From assembly GCA_948474755.1 (NCBI GenBank), contig CAOLHI010001249.1, positions 95,001 through 159,000 of the forward strand: a stretch of DNA of 64,000 nt, read 5' to 3'. Shown here piece by piece: positions 35,301 to 45,779 of this stretch. Source of the stretch: Ctenosaura bakeri. Taxonomy: Eukaryota; Chordata; Lepidosauria; Squamata; Iguanidae. The notes under the pieces are model-generated. The model was not told the origin of the DNA and ran no database searches. It was given only the letters and a program-made list of their open reading frames with translations. The position numbers and the translations under genes were made by a program. The first letter of the stretch is position 1, and each line of letters begins with the position of its first letter.

Positions 35301-38300
35301 AGCGACTCCTTTAACTTTGAGGCAACAAATCTCTCTAAACTGAAACTATATCTTCGTTACTTTACCAGTTCGATCCTCTGCAACAAAAAGTTAAGTATAT
35401 GCCCATTTGTGGTTCTTAATGTAGCTCAGATGCCTAACTTCAAATCATAGTCAGTATATAGTCACTCTGAAAACAATTAAAGGTAAAAAAAATAGTTCAA
35501 TTCTTCTACTGTATCTTTCATCATAGGTGTGTGCAAGGAAATAAAGCTAATATTGGACCACATTCCGTACAGAGTTTAAAAACTGTAACACATAGCATTC
35601 TTGTCCAGAAACTTCCATTAAAGTTAATACAACTGTCTAACATAGTTTAAGGTATTTACAATTCCTATATAAGCAAAATATTTTCAGATTTTTTTTTTTT
35701 TTTGGCAGTGTGTTAAAACCAGCTGACTGCCAAGATTGCACCTTTGATTATATTTGTGCCAGCTAAATTAACACACAAACATGCTTTTTGTTTGGTATTA
35801 TTCTCTTTGGGACTCTGTATGCTGATCTGCCTAAATTGGTGATATCTTTCTGTGGCAAATAATTTGTAACAAATGTTGTATATGATAGTGAACATGTGTT
35901 AAATTTCTGAAGAATGAAAATTGTCCTCCTTCTAAGCACACTCTCTGTTTCTAGGTACTAATGGCTTTCCTGACCCAGACTTGATATTAAAGTTTGGACC
36001 TGTGGACAGTGTTTTGGGATTTCTTCCCTGGCAAATCAGATTGACAGAAATTGTGTAAGTTGAGTATTCACAAATACTATATAATTTAAATCTCTCCATT
36101 CTTTGAATTACTTGTAACTTCTTGACCCATTTTAGTTATACCACATCTTGTGTGTGTGAAGTGAATGTCAATTACATTAAGAAGATGCACCTGTTGCTAT
36201 CATGCCCTAGACAGTAATTCATCAAATTCATCAATTCATCATTAAAAATATATTGATAGTTTCTTTTCCTTTAGTTCGTTAAGATATAGGATCTCTAACA
36301 TTTCTATAAAGTATAAAATACATGGAAAAGTTATAAAGGTAAACATTAATAGCATAAACTTTTATTAAGCATAGGAAATCCCATATGTTTAACTTCCTTA
36401 GTCTGGGAGTAGAAGGAAGTATTTAAAATGTAAAATTATGATTGACTGGCATTGTGACTCTAAATGTGAGGCTTAATACACTTAAGGTGACCTACTTGTA
36501 TTCTTCCTTAATGAATAGAGATATTGTTACTAGGCTCTGTATTTGAAACAGCTTAGAAAGATAGATATTCTTAACTTTACCTTTAAATACAAATGTAGAA
36601 TCAGCTGTCCACGTTTGCAGGTTTCATTTCCATGGATTTATTTGTGAGTTCTCTAACCGTGCCCCCATCAACATTAAGTACTTCTTTTCCAGGGAAAACT
36701 TCCCTCGCAGTGGCTCCAATCAGGCTGTGCAGCCCTTTAAAATCCCACCTCTGGTTCTCCTCCTTCTTCACTAATTGCTGCTTGGTCAGCTAAGGATGGA
36801 TCACAGACCAAATTTTCAGCACCACAACCCTTCTCCCAGTGCCCCTCCACATCCAGAAAAGAATATGGGTGTGAGAAAAGGAGGATAGGGCCACCATGCA
36901 AACCCACCGCCTTTCCCCAACCTAGTTTGCCCCCTTGGTGCGCGCTCTCCCCACCATGCCTTAGCTTCCATCCCACAGACAGACATACACACACATTTTG
37001 ATATTTGTGGGTTTTCTACTTTTGCAGCGGTCTTCTACCCCTAACCCTAGCAAATGGACGGCCAACTGTAAAGATTTTAGAGGAAAACAATACTCTCCTT
37101 TAACTCTTGAGTGTAACAATTTAACTAGGGAAACAAAGGATCCTCCACTCAGGATCCACGCCAGGAGTAGCTCTCCTGTTCCATTCAAACACTGCAGAGC
37201 TTGCTTTTGTTTACCTGACTATCTGCCATTCATTTGAGGAAAGCACCTTTTTTCTGGCCTCTGTTCTCTCTGTGTGCAGGCATGCTGTAAGAGTAGAGTG
37301 TCTCGTATTAAGAGGTCTCTTGACTGTTCACTCCCTGCCCATCATATTGCCATTTTGAAAGTGAGGGGAAATCCTCTGAATTCTTGTTGCATAACACAAG
37401 CTAGATCCCCATACAAGCATTCTGTGGCTAGTATCTGGGCAGAAGAATTTTTGTTGGGATTGTCATCATCAGTTTATTTGTATGCTGCTTTTTTCCCAAT
37501 CTGGGACTCAAGACTGCTTACAATAGTTAAAACAGACACAGATAAAAAGAATTATACAAAAGTTAAAAATATAATTAAACTATCAATAAAATGAAAAGCC
37601 TTTCAAAGCATGGGCATTAAAAAGAGCAACAAATAGATGCAACACAGCTTGTGAAAGATCATTTCCCCTGAGTGGTCAACCCTCAAAGGCTTACCAGAAC
37701 TAAAAGTCTTTACCTGCCGTTCAAAGGTTGGCCATGAAGGGAGGGGAATTTCAGAAACTGAAAGCAACCGACTGAAAAGGCCTTCTACCATGTCCCTCCC
37801 AGATATACCTGTGAGGGTAATGGAACAGAGAGAAAGGTTCCTCAGAAGCTCTTTAGATAAAAGCAAGTACATATAGGGCAATAAAGTCCTTCAGATAACC
37901 TGGACCTGAGCCAAAAAGGGCTTTGTAGGTCATAACCACTACTTTGAATTGTGCCCAGTGGAGCTGCTGCAATAAGGGAGTTATATGCTCCCTGTAGCCA
38001 GTTCCAGTTAGCAATCCAACTAGAGGTCTCTGGACCAACTGAAGTTCTCAAACACTCTTCAGAGGCAAACTCTGTACAGTGTGTTACAGTAATACAAACA
38101 GGATGTAACCAAGACGTGTGTCACTCTGTTCAGTTTGTTTACTCTCATTTGTCCATTTCTGATCACAGGTACCAGTTTAGAGCCAAGGCAGCTTCTTTGG
38201 ATAAAGCTTGAAAGGAGTAGTAGAGCTAGTATTTATGCACATACTGATGGCGTTGGACCTCAAAATGCTAGACTACCTTTCTTTTAGATTCTATGTGTTT

Positions 38301-39856
38301 GTTAAATAGGATGGAGGACAAAACAGAACCAGAGGGATCCTACAGTTCAATGGCCAAGGAGTTGAAACAGGAGTCCTCCAGCACCACTTCTGCACTTGTC
38401 CCTCTGGGAGACAGTGAAGCCACTGTAATTAAGTGCCCCCAAGTCCCATATTATGAAGGCAGCCCAGAAAGCAATAATAGTGAATGGTATCAAAAGCTGC
38501 CATGTGGGCACACTTCCCCTGTTCAGTTCTTGGTACAAGTCATTCCTTAAGGTGAGCAGAGCTGCCACTGTCCCATAGCCAGGTGTAAACCCAGTCTGAA
38601 GAGGATCTAGATAACCCATTTTATCCAGAAGTCCCTGGAATTGGGTGTCTACCACATGATCTAGTGCCTAGTCCAAAACTGGAATATTGGGAAGTGGCTT
38701 GCACGTATATAGTACAGTGTGACCCAGGGAGGGCTGTTTCAACAGTAGTGTTTCTCTTTTATGCACAGTGGAACTCTCCTCTGTTGCAACACTCACCACT
38801 CCCTCTACCCACTCAGCTAGTCCCCCCTTCTTTTTTAATAAGCCAGGAAGGGGAAGATGTGTCCCCACCTCTTCAAGAATCCTGACCATTTCATAGAGGC
38901 TATACATATTGAAAACTATTAATTATCACTGCAGGATCCAAAGTTACATCCTCTGGAGTTGTATTAAATATTCATTCAAGTGGAAGTGAATTGTAGCAGT
39001 CTTAAATGTAAAGTTCTCAGCAAGTTCACAGCAAGCTGTTGAGCAGTCTGGATTTTCCTCCCATGGACCAGTGGGTAAATGACCCCTGACCATTTTAAGC
39101 AGCTCTGCTAGCCAGTTCTTTGCAGACATAGTGGCTGCAGAGAATTTTTTTCTGCATGCACTGTCACAGGATATACCCTCAGGATATACCATGTGTTCCA
39201 TCAGCCTTGCTCAGCATTTTTTACCAATATCACTATAGATGCTGCTCACTCATTTCATTGCCGCTAGCTTCCTGGGAAACCAGGGGGCTGTTTTGCTTCC
39301 ACTCCATGAGAGGGAATACTCAAAAGCAATTGTGTCCACCACCCTGGCCATTTCTCCTTTCCAGAGGTTGACCAGAGCTTCAAAAGAGTCGCCTACAGAG
39401 GCAGCAGGGGATTCCTGCCCCAAGAGCACTGGGAAACCATCTGAATCTGTAAACCTTTTGATGTGAATCATCTTAATTGGTTTTCCACCAGTGTAGAATT
39501 TCTGAGTCCCAACGAGTCTTAATCTCATCAGGTGGTGATCTGTCCATGACAAAAATACTATAGATGATTCCCAGATCGTGGTAACTCCACCTAACCAGAA
39601 GATGAGGCCACCTCATCCTAACACAAGAATATGAGTAATATGATATGCGATACATTTTCAGAAGCCTGAGTTCAAGAAAAGTCTTAATAGTGTCAGGGCT
39701 TCTGTAGTTCGCATAATGCATATGATGTTTAGCTTCTCCTTTCCAATTATGTTTTTTTTTTCCAGTTCTTTGCCTTCACATGTGAACGTTAGCTATGAAG
39801 AATTCTTTTCTGCCCTCTGTCACTATGCAAACTGTGATCAGCGTGTGGGAAAATGA
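13967..39856 (+). CDS. NUS1: NUS1 (Nogo-B receptor), dehydrodolichyl-diphosphate synthase subunit; frame break in exon 1
   Basis: The coding exons are 13967-14377, 30849-30971, 31738-31890, 35955-36054 and 39766-39856. All junctions are GT-AG and phase-compatible. NUS1 partners DHDDS at the ER membrane. Together they form the cis-prenyltransferase that makes the long-chain polyprenyl diphosphate for dolichol. Diagnostic stretches are the N-terminal [20 protein letters not shown], then [20 protein letters not shown] in exon 1, [20 protein letters not shown] in exon 4, and the C-terminal RxG motif (Arg-Val-Gly, then Lys-stop) needed for activity in the family. The exons total 878 nt, one short of 879 (292 residues plus stop; human has 293). 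The N-terminus is in one frame and everything after about 14,160 in another, so one base seems missing between roughly 14,110 and 14,165. Whether the allele is broken or the assembly wrong cannot be told here. The other four exons are intact, which favours a sequence error. Confidence 0.95.
14757..14935. mobile_element. Palindromic MITE in NUS1 intron 1 (179 bp)
   Basis: A nearly perfect inverted repeat over its whole length with a centre at GGGAGGGGCCAGCCGGCCCC, ends GGCCATTTCCGCACGAGG, and a 3-bp duplication AAT (14754-14756, 14936-14938). It lies 380 bp after NUS1 exon 1. Confidence 0.88.
15196..15412. mobile_element. hAT MITE with perfect 8-bp target duplication (217 bp)
   Basis: Inverted ends (CAGAGCTTTCCAGACTTTTC against CAGAGCTTTCCAAACTGTGT) flanked by TCTTAGAG on both sides (15188-15195, 15413-15420). 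The 8-bp duplication and CAG ends are diagnostic of hAT. It has no coding capacity. Confidence 0.88.
15507..15703. mobile_element. Tigger/MER2-like MITE
   Basis: The left part reads like GGCCCTCAGTATTGGC, GTTCCAGGACCCCTGGCGGA and GGATGCTCATGG. The right part reads CATGGTTGGTTGAAT and GGATACAGAATC. This is the layout of the MER2-type Tigger elements I know from mammals. Diverged. Confidence 0.65.
15750..15908 (+). mobile_element. tRNA-derived SINE, truncated head
   Basis: Matches the SINE at 29831-30029 from the B-box side (CAGCTCCCCACTGGACCATGG) to the tail (AAGCTTAAAGGCACACTACC). Confidence 0.65.
16050..17240 (+). mobile_element. Old CR1 LINE fragment
   Basis: Degenerate RT and 3' region in the order of the CR1 copy at 49905-52075. 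Recognisable pieces include [20 protein letters not shown] and [20 protein letters not shown], ending near TTCTGTGATTCTATGAC. Many frameshifts; no coding capacity. Confidence 0.8.
17483..17886. mobile_element. Probable Tigger-like MITE copy
   Basis: TA-flanked (17481, 17887). Near the left end it has GAATTTGATTATTCACAAGG, shared with 1903-2777 and 27315-27912. The interior is diverged. Confidence 0.45.
18300..23480. other. NUS1 intron 1, no gene seen
   Basis: Mostly AT-rich single-copy DNA. The one structure is the hairpin at 18839-18904. A 129-codon minus-strand frame at 22303-22692 is not supported. Confidence 0.4.
18839..18904. repeat. Isolated hairpin, 31-bp arms
   Basis: Left arm 18839-18869, 4-nt loop, right arm 18874-18904, with one mismatch. 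It is unrelated to the palindromic MITEs of this window and has no visible target duplication. Confidence 0.85.
23484..23718 (+). mobile_element. 5S-rRNA-derived SINE
   Basis: The head follows 5S rRNA in order: GATCCTGTCTGATTTTGGAA, GCTAAGCAGGGTTAGCCCTG, then TTAGATAGGAGAC and TGCCAGGAACTGTAGGCT. This includes the internal promoter region (A box, IE and C box). The tail (CCCTAAGTTGATATGCAGCT, TTAAGGCACATAA) resembles the tail of the tRNA-derived SINE of this window, as expected if both use the same LINE partner. Diverged, so not a working 5S gene. Confidence 0.8.
23720..25590. other. NUS1 intron 1, no gene seen
   Basis: AT-rich; a C10 tract near 24772. Nothing else recognised. Confidence 0.4.
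25590..26480 (+). mobile_element. L1 LINE remnant (ORF2 3' part)
   Basis: Translates in broken frames to L1 reverse-transcriptase pieces: a GTRQGCPLS-like block near 25715, then [33 protein letters not shown] and the C-terminal [20 protein letters not shown]. Several stops and frameshifts; inactive. Confidence 0.8.
26772..27209. mobile_element. Tigger-like MITE (438 bp)
   Basis: TA on both sides (26770-26771, 27210-27211); ends CAGTCAGCCTCTACATTTG and its rough complement. Same family as 1903-2777, uninterrupted here. Confidence 0.7.
27315..27912. mobile_element. Tigger-like MITE variant with purine/pyrimidine-rich interior
   Basis: TA-flanked (27313-27314, 27913-27914). The left end shares TTAATTTGATTGTTTGCAAGG with the family. 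The interior is built from repeated GGGAAGGGAATGGG and TTCCCATTCCC-like blocks that keep several frames open on both strands without being coding. Confidence 0.6.
28000..29828. other. NUS1 intron 1, no gene seen
   Basis: AT-rich, with a T17 run near 28110 and a G8 run near 29135. No element recognised. Confidence 0.4.
29831..30029 (+). mobile_element. tRNA-derived SINE
   Basis: The head GATCCAGTGTGGTATATTGG has the tRNA A box, then GGACTAGGATGC and a B-box-like region. The body includes CACTGGGTAAAATTGGAG and TTGCCAAGAAAACTCC, and the tail ATTACTTGAAGGCA. Full length, moderately diverged. Confidence 0.8.
30849..30971 (+). CDS. NUS1: NUS1 coding exon 2
   Basis: The acceptor cttctcag ends at 30848. 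The exon completes the Gly codon and encodes [20 protein letters not shown] and following residues, almost identical to mammalian NUS1. The donor is gtaaaa at 30972. Confidence 0.95.
31159..31455. mobile_element. Tigger-type DNA transposon fragment in NUS1 intron 2
   Basis: Segments read TTACCCACAGTCAACCATAG, TAAACTTGATCATAGGTTTG, CATGGTTTCAGGCGTCCACG and the end GAGGGGAGACTACTGTA. They follow the Tigger/MER44 arrangement known from mammals. The left terminus is missing or diverged. Confidence 0.65.
31738..31890 (+). CDS. NUS1: NUS1 coding exon 3
   Basis: The acceptor tttctttcag ends at 31737. The exon encodes [20 protein letters not shown] and the helix through LEDLLS, and ends at donor gtaagt (31891). 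Confidence 0.95.
31944..32943 (-). mobile_element. GC-rich 1-kb retroelement insert, solo-LTR-like
   Basis: A sharply GC- and CpG-rich block in an AT-rich intron. Read as an LTR, the ends are TGTCGG and CCGACA with a 5-bp duplication TGTGA (31939-31943, 32944-32948). Read otherwise, the insert is 31945-32940 with a 9-bp duplication ACATGTGAT (31936-31944, 32941-32949). The minus strand has an open frame from about 32937 down to the TGA at 32331-32333. It is rich in Ala, Glu, Asp and Gly with imperfect GRPD/GRPG repeats, and ends in a basic-amphipathic segment [20 protein letters not shown]. About 390 bp of non-coding sequence follow. There is no poly(A) tail, primer-binding site or reverse transcriptase, so the class is unsettled. 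Confidence 0.6.
33885..34274. mobile_element. Tigger-like MITE, left end unclear
   Basis: From CTTTTCCAGGGGAAACTTCC to the right end CTAGCAAATGTGGAGCACC it runs parallel to 36685-37068. A TA follows at 34275. Confidence 0.6.
34280..35950. other. NUS1 intron 3, no gene seen
   Basis: AT-rich; T15 run near 35690. Nothing else recognised. Confidence 0.4.
35955..36054 (+). CDS. NUS1: NUS1 coding exon 4
   Basis: The acceptor ctgtttctag ends at 35954. The exon encodes [20 protein letters not shown] and [11 protein letters not shown], a core cis-prenyltransferase segment. The donor is gtaagt at 36055. Confidence 0.95.
36602..37068. mobile_element. Tigger-like MITE in NUS1 intron 4
   Basis: Inverted ends CAGCTGTCCACGTTTGCAGG and CAGTTGGCCGTCCATTTGCT, TA after the right end. 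The interior matches 33885-34274 over most of its length, defining a subfamily. Confidence 0.7.
37455..39725 (-). mobile_element. Antisense L2 LINE, RT and 3' end
   Basis: Read on the minus strand it goes through L2 ORF2 in order: [12 protein letters not shown] near 39540, [13 protein letters not shown] near 38610, [20 protein letters not shown] near 37990, and the 3' UTR ending near 37455 with GCAGTCTTGAGTCCC and a TACAAATAAA tail. Many stops and shifts; not active. It fills most of NUS1 intron 4 and reaches to within about 40 bp of the exon 5 acceptor. Confidence 0.85.
39766..39856 (+). CDS. NUS1: NUS1 coding exon 5 (C-terminus with RxG motif)
   Basis: The T-rich acceptor ending ccag at 39765 follows directly on the antisense L2 element of intron 4. 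The exon encodes [20 protein letters not shown], then CDQRVGK and TGA at 39854-39856. The RVG tripeptide is the RxG motif of the NUS1 family, which contributes to the DHDDS active site. Confidence 0.95.
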
Positions 39857-42160
39857 CTTCTTGCAGAATTCTATCAGGATTTCCATGGAAAGGACCCAGT
39901 GTCTCTGTTTACAAGTACCTGTGATACATACAAGTCCAGTACATAGTCTCTTAATTTATCAAATTCAATAAAGTGTCTTACCTTTTTAGAATTTGTATGT
40001 GTGTGTACTCATAATCTGTGGATGTGGGGGAAAGCAGTGGTTTACTGCTGTGGCATATGGCATACCATAAATGTTGCAAGACATCTGCTTTTATAGGCTT
40101 CACGGTCTTTATTTCCTTCAGTGACCAAATCCTTAATCCTTGAGTATGAGAAAACCAGTCAAACTGGCACTACAATCAACAGGGAGAACGTCAGACTCTG
40201 TAAATCCCTTCTCGGAGTCTACTGTTGCATCTTTATAATCTCCCATCTCCTTGTGTCGTTCTGGGAGTTTCTGGGAGTATACTGGCTTGGTGCTCAACTG
40301 CTTCTAGAAATGCATGTCACGTTTTTGGGGTGTAGTTTAAAATGGAATTAATGTTGGAACTTGAAAATAATAGAAGTGTAAAGTTCAGTTGAGCCATTTC
40401 TGGAATGTGGAAGTGCTTTTTAAATTACAAGTTAAATATATTGTGAAATAAGTACCAATAGCTGTAGATGTAACAGCTACAGTCGTCTTTCTTTTTCTTT
40501 TGGGAAAGTGTAGGTTTAATTGGTAGTTGGGAGTTGTGAAAAAGCTTCAGTAAAAGTGGGTGGATGTTGAGTTTGATCATCATCATGTGATGGGTTCTAT
40601 AAGTTGAACTTTTCCCAATGTAACACGAACTGTAATACACTTTTATATATTGTAGTGCTTGTTTAGAATCAAATATAACCTCAGATTTTCAGGTAAGTAA
40701 GATATAAGACTTGTATTTCCTTTTATCAAAAAAGAGTTTGATTCCATCTTGATGATTACATTTAAAGTCCACCATGCTGTTTTCATGTTAAACTCAAGTT
40801 AATTTGTAAACATTTTGTTTTGAGGAAATCTGGTACAAGTATGTTCTGTTTGTGTTTGACTGCATATAGCAACAAAGGGAGGCATAGTGTTAAGTATGGA
40901 CTGATGCCTTTTTCAATTTTGAAATCTTCAACCATATACTAAGACATGACTGTCCACATAAATGATTGAGTCAGTTAACACCACCCAATTACAAATCAAG
41001 CATTTAGAAAAATTAAAGTGGTGTACTGTTTCTTTTTTCTGTAAACTAATTTCCTGCAACTCTTTATTTTTTTAAAGGGCTGCTGAACTTATATGGTATA
41101 TTACCTTTCTTGAGATGATCTGTCCTAATTTTATGTCTCTAGACTTTGATTGGCAAGTTTTCTAAACATTTGTCTCCTCAGTGTTTCTTTTCAACAGGAT
41201 GCTTTCTTAAGAATGGCAAAATCAGTTTCTTCTTGTTTTTGGTTGAAAAGGGAACTTAAGTATATTTTGTACAAGGCTTTTTATAAATGTGACAAATTAC
41301 TAGAGTAAAATATGGTATATTATGCTATTGCAAAACAGATTTTTTTAAAAATATCAGATTTGAAATAGGTTCAGAAAGTCTGTAACAAAAATGTGAACTG
41401 ATTTCATGTTGCTTATTTTTTTTGACAAGATTACCTTCTGCTGTGAGCTCATGATGTAAAGAGGCATCACAGAGATACTTGTATTAATTGGAATGCCAGG
41501 AGCTTTCTTCCACTTGGGTTATAGCCTTTCAGTTTCTACTGTGCAGTTCATGAACATGTGCAGTCCTGTTTGAAAACTAGCATGTATTCCTAAAAAGTCT
41601 CTTTTTGTTACAGAAACTGGGTTTGGAGTGTATCCTGAAAGAAGGATGCTAAGTATTAAGCAAGTTAGTAAAAGTATCTCAAGAGAACAGTTATCTGAAC
41701 TCCAGAAGCATTAATTTACCACAGCAGCTTTATAGCAGATGGTGAGAATTATTATAGGAAGAGGTGAAGGATTCTGTTCTATTTTTCTACTTGTCATTTT
41801 TTCCTCCCTGCTTACACTGGTCTGCTGCAAATCGCCAAAGAATATTTACAATACAATCCATATTTGCTCCTCTGTTGTGACATACCTTGATGAAAAACTA
41901 CTTTCTGTACTAGGCTCAGAATTTAACATGGAATTAGCTGTGCCAAAAACACTGTGCATATCTACAATTTATTCTTCGAATGTATGTCATTGCAGTAAGC
42001 TCCCCCCACCCGTCTTGTCTTGTGAGAAAATATAGTCTACAGCGGTGACATTCTGTATATCTTTGGATACCTGTAAATAATATGTAAAGCAAGTTTTTAT
42101 GATGAAGAAATTGACTTACTGGATTTCATTACTGAGAGTAAAATCTGAACCTGTAAAACA
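39857..42160. other. Possible extended NUS1 3' UTR
   Basis: No transposable element or gene is recognised; AT-rich. It lies between the two candidate poly(A) signals. Confidence 0.35.
39967..39972 (+). terminator. Proximal poly(A) signal of NUS1
   Basis: AATAAA lies 110 bp after the NUS1 stop and is followed by a TG-rich stretch (about 39990-40010), a typical downstream element. Confidence 0.6.
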
Positions 42161-42166
42161 AATAAA
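42161..42166 (+). terminator. Possible distal poly(A) signal of NUS1
   Basis: AATAAA lies 2.3 kb after the stop. The DNA between (39973-42160) has no recognisable transposable element and is AT-rich, so it could be a long alternative 3' UTR. This is inference; no transcript evidence is available. Confidence 0.3.
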
Positions 42167-42169
42167 TAT

Positions 42170-45100
42170 ATCTTTCTACAGGCAGTGATGTTGTAATAGT
42201 TCTGTATACAAAGTTCGTTTTGCTTATACTTGCCTAAGTGCAATCCTAATTCAAAGACAGGCTAGTTGTAGTGGGTTAGGATGAGGCCCGAGGCTCTTGT
42301 GCCAGCTGAATTAGCACTGTGTTAGCTAGCAGAAACGCAAAAAAAGTGGCAGGGCACAGCAAGAACCAAGCTTAAATGAGATCTGGTACTTTTCCTGAAA
42401 GTCTGGTTTGTGTTATACTGCATAGCAATACTTCTTTATGAAACCCTTTCAGCTGTTAGTGACATGATTAAAGTTAACGTAAGGTAAAGGTTAGATTATA
42501 GTCTTTGGCTTTTTAAAATGTTGAGAACATGGTATTTGGGGTGCTTTGTACAAGCTGTGCCTGATTCTCTGTGTTCGTTACTTGTTCTGCAAATATACAG
42601 GCTTCATTTCTGAAGTTAATTTTATTGGAAGAGTGGTGGTTTAATCTAAGGAACTATCCATAGGGGAGGTTGCATCTAAGAGAATTGGAATGTGAGCTGT
42701 CAAATCACAAATAAGTTTTAACATCTCTGGGTTTTCCATGCTGGCCTAACTTTCTTACCTTTAGGTCAAAAAATGAATTTTTGAACTATTTGTAGTTTAT
42801 TTCAGTCTGTATATTGCTGTCTATAGAATCTGTCTACTTGTGAAAGTCAATGAGATCAGTTATGCTCTCAAACGCAAACACATCATCAGTATACCACAGC
42901 CATATTATAAGTTGTTTTATGAATACATTTTCAAACTTCTTCATATATAAAGTGGCCACTTCTGGGGCCATAGAACATGCCATGGCCACTCATTTTATGT
43001 GCTGGTGAAAGCTGTTCTCAACTTTGAAATAATTCTTATTCAAAGCTATTTCAGCAAGAAAAGTGGAAGGTGAGTGTATTTCATTTTTCTCCTATCGAGA
43101 GTTTGTTGTATAATAGTGAAGGCAGCCTCCTGAGGTATACTGGTATAAAGAGATCTCATATATATAATGACTAAAATCTCTCCCCACCCCACATCTTCAG
43201 ATATGCTGTTTTATAAATGAAATCTGATTAATCTTATATGCAAGGTAGAATTAGGAACATAAATGTGTGTGTATTCATTTTATTATTTATCTCATTTATA
43301 TTCCACTTTTCACCTGGCATGGGACTCAAGTAGACTTACAAAAATCTTTAAATAAATAAATTAAAACTTGATTTAAAAAAAGTTAAAACACTGTTAGAAA
43401 AGATATATTGAACTGCCATTGAATTGTAAAATAATTTTTAAAAATGTAACAATAGTTTTCAAAAATCACACACATTTCCTGCAACCAGTTAATTATTAAT
43501 TCCTATTTGAATAGAAAGGTGTTTACATGTCCCACAAAAGGAGAACAGACAGGGAGCTAATGTAAAAAAAAAATCCACACATTGAGAAAGTGGCTTGAGG
43601 TGCAGTCTGACATTAGGAGGAAGGAGTCATCAGAGGGAATTAACACTTCATTTTTAGTAGAGTGCAAAATACAAGTCTTCTGGGGTTAAATTTTAACAAA
43701 TTTTTGTTCACTTTGTGATATGCTACCAAACTCAAACCTGCATCCAAGATGATTTTCACAACTTTAGTAATTGCGACTGTAGGATTCTCTTTAAGGACTA
43801 TGCAGATCTGTCTGAGAGAGATGAGGAACTCATTTTTATTAACAGCATAGTCCTGAACCACATAATACTGAACCAAATCTGCTTGTTTGACCGTAATAAG
43901 GGAGCTGAGAAATAATTCTCATGAAATCTACTGTTCCTGATTGTTCACATTCCAGGGTTGTGGAGCTATGCTTACTCCTGAAGGATCAAAGACTAATGTT
44001 TCAGAAACTGTTACAGTTGGATAGGAGAGGGCATAACCTGCTTTGGGATTGAGAATTTAGACACAGTCCCTCAAAAATGATATAATTTGGTGTTTCTTAA
44101 TCAGAATAAGTCCAATCTAATTTATCATAAGTAGGAGAGGGAACGAAACAGTAATACTTGTCTGAAAGTGAGTTAAATAATCTTAAAACAGATTAAAAAC
44201 TATTGTTTTCTCTGGGAGTCTCTCACAGGAGAGGATTGTATTCCAGTCTGTTTCTTGTGACTTGTTTCTTGTGAGAGAAGACAAATAGAACAGGGAAAAA
44301 TTGCAGGATCCAAATGTACAAATCTAATAGAGAATTAGAAGATACAAATGTAACTTCTGCAAAAGATGATTCTACCAAAGATTGACTCAAAACAGTGAAT
44401 ATTTCTGCAACCAACAAGTGCCAGTTTGATTTTCCTTACTTCAACATTTGTGATGCAATAAAAATGTTTTGCATCTTCACAGTGTTGCCTGTCTTATGTA
44501 AATTAATCAATCACTTACTTACATCATGCCTTTTTACCCAAGAGTGCTAACTATTGTTATTCAATCCAGTTCCAGGTTGTAACACAACAAAATGTGGAAA
44601 ACTCACAGGGTCTATGTGTGAATACATCTTCAAAGCATTCTATATATGAAACCTTACCAAACACATGTAGTATTACAAAGAACTTAAAACAAATGCTATT
44701 CAAATATATATTAGTAGTATATCTAGTGTGTGCGCGACTTTAAAAGATTCTGTGAAAAAAACGGTGTATTCTGGCACTGAAAAGGCCATAAAGATGATGC
44801 CAACCCCTGGGAAGGATGTTCTGTAACTGAAATGTCATTCAATAAGGTTCTTTCCTTAGTAGTCATTGCCCCATTTACGTCAAGCCCTCCATCCTGGAAT
44901 CTAGGTGTCCATCCAAAGCCCTGTTGCCCTCTTGCTGACAGGGCAGAAGTAACAATGGAAACAATTAGGAGAGAATATGTGAGTCCACAGAGTACCACAG
45001 TTACAGGTAAGCAACTTGTTCTGTATGGTGTATCATTTTTATTCTCCATTAGAGGTATAGTTAGGCTAAAGGTCTTTGGAGCAAACTCCTTCCCCTCTCT

Positions 45101-45770
45101 CAATCCTCAAAAAATCCCTTTCTGCCCTTTTCTAAGGTCAGAGCTCCAATTGGTGGGGGAGTTGCCACCTCAGAAACCTTTGTAGTTTTGAGGAGGAGCA
45201 AGGAGGGGGTCCAACCTGGGGTATCTCCCTCTAGGATCAGTGCTTCTCTGAAGAACTCAGAGGAGGAGATCCTCTTCTTCCTATGATTCAGGGACACATT
45301 CCTAGGACCAGTAGTTTATAGCCTTAATGGGAGCATTTTAAATAGGGCCTCAGAAGCAAATATTAAGGTTCTCCTGATATATATGGGAGAAGGTAGTCTT
45401 TCAGAAAACGTGATCAAGGCTTTCAGGATTAAAAAAACCACACACTTTAAATTGGGCCTGGAAACAAAGTGAGAGCCAGTCCAGAAGGAAACGTACAGGC
45501 ATAATGTTGCTAGAACATCTAGTCAGTTTAAAGCTTTTATATGTATTTTGGACCCACTGTTTGCCTCAGGAACAGCCACTGTAATGTTTGCTCATGTACA
45601 GCTTGAGAACCCTGCACATGCTTAAATGAGCAGCAACAACCCTTCTTTGAGTGGTTTTACATGCACTGGCAACCTAGGTTTAGTTCAGTGATACTTCAGG
45701 CCTAATTTGGTGAATGAAACTGCCTTAATAGACATCTACTACACTACACTGGACACCGAAGCATGAGATA
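42170..45770. other. Intergenic, no gene seen
   Basis: AT-rich. Holds an L2 3' tail near 43270-43345 and otherwise nothing recognised. Confidence 0.4.
43270..43345 (-). mobile_element. L2 3'-end fragment
   Basis: On the minus strand it carries the AGTCTACTTGAGTCCCATGC and GTGGAATATAAATGAG sequence typical of the L2 3' terminus. Confidence 0.6.
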
Positions 45771-45779
45771 ATGCATCTC

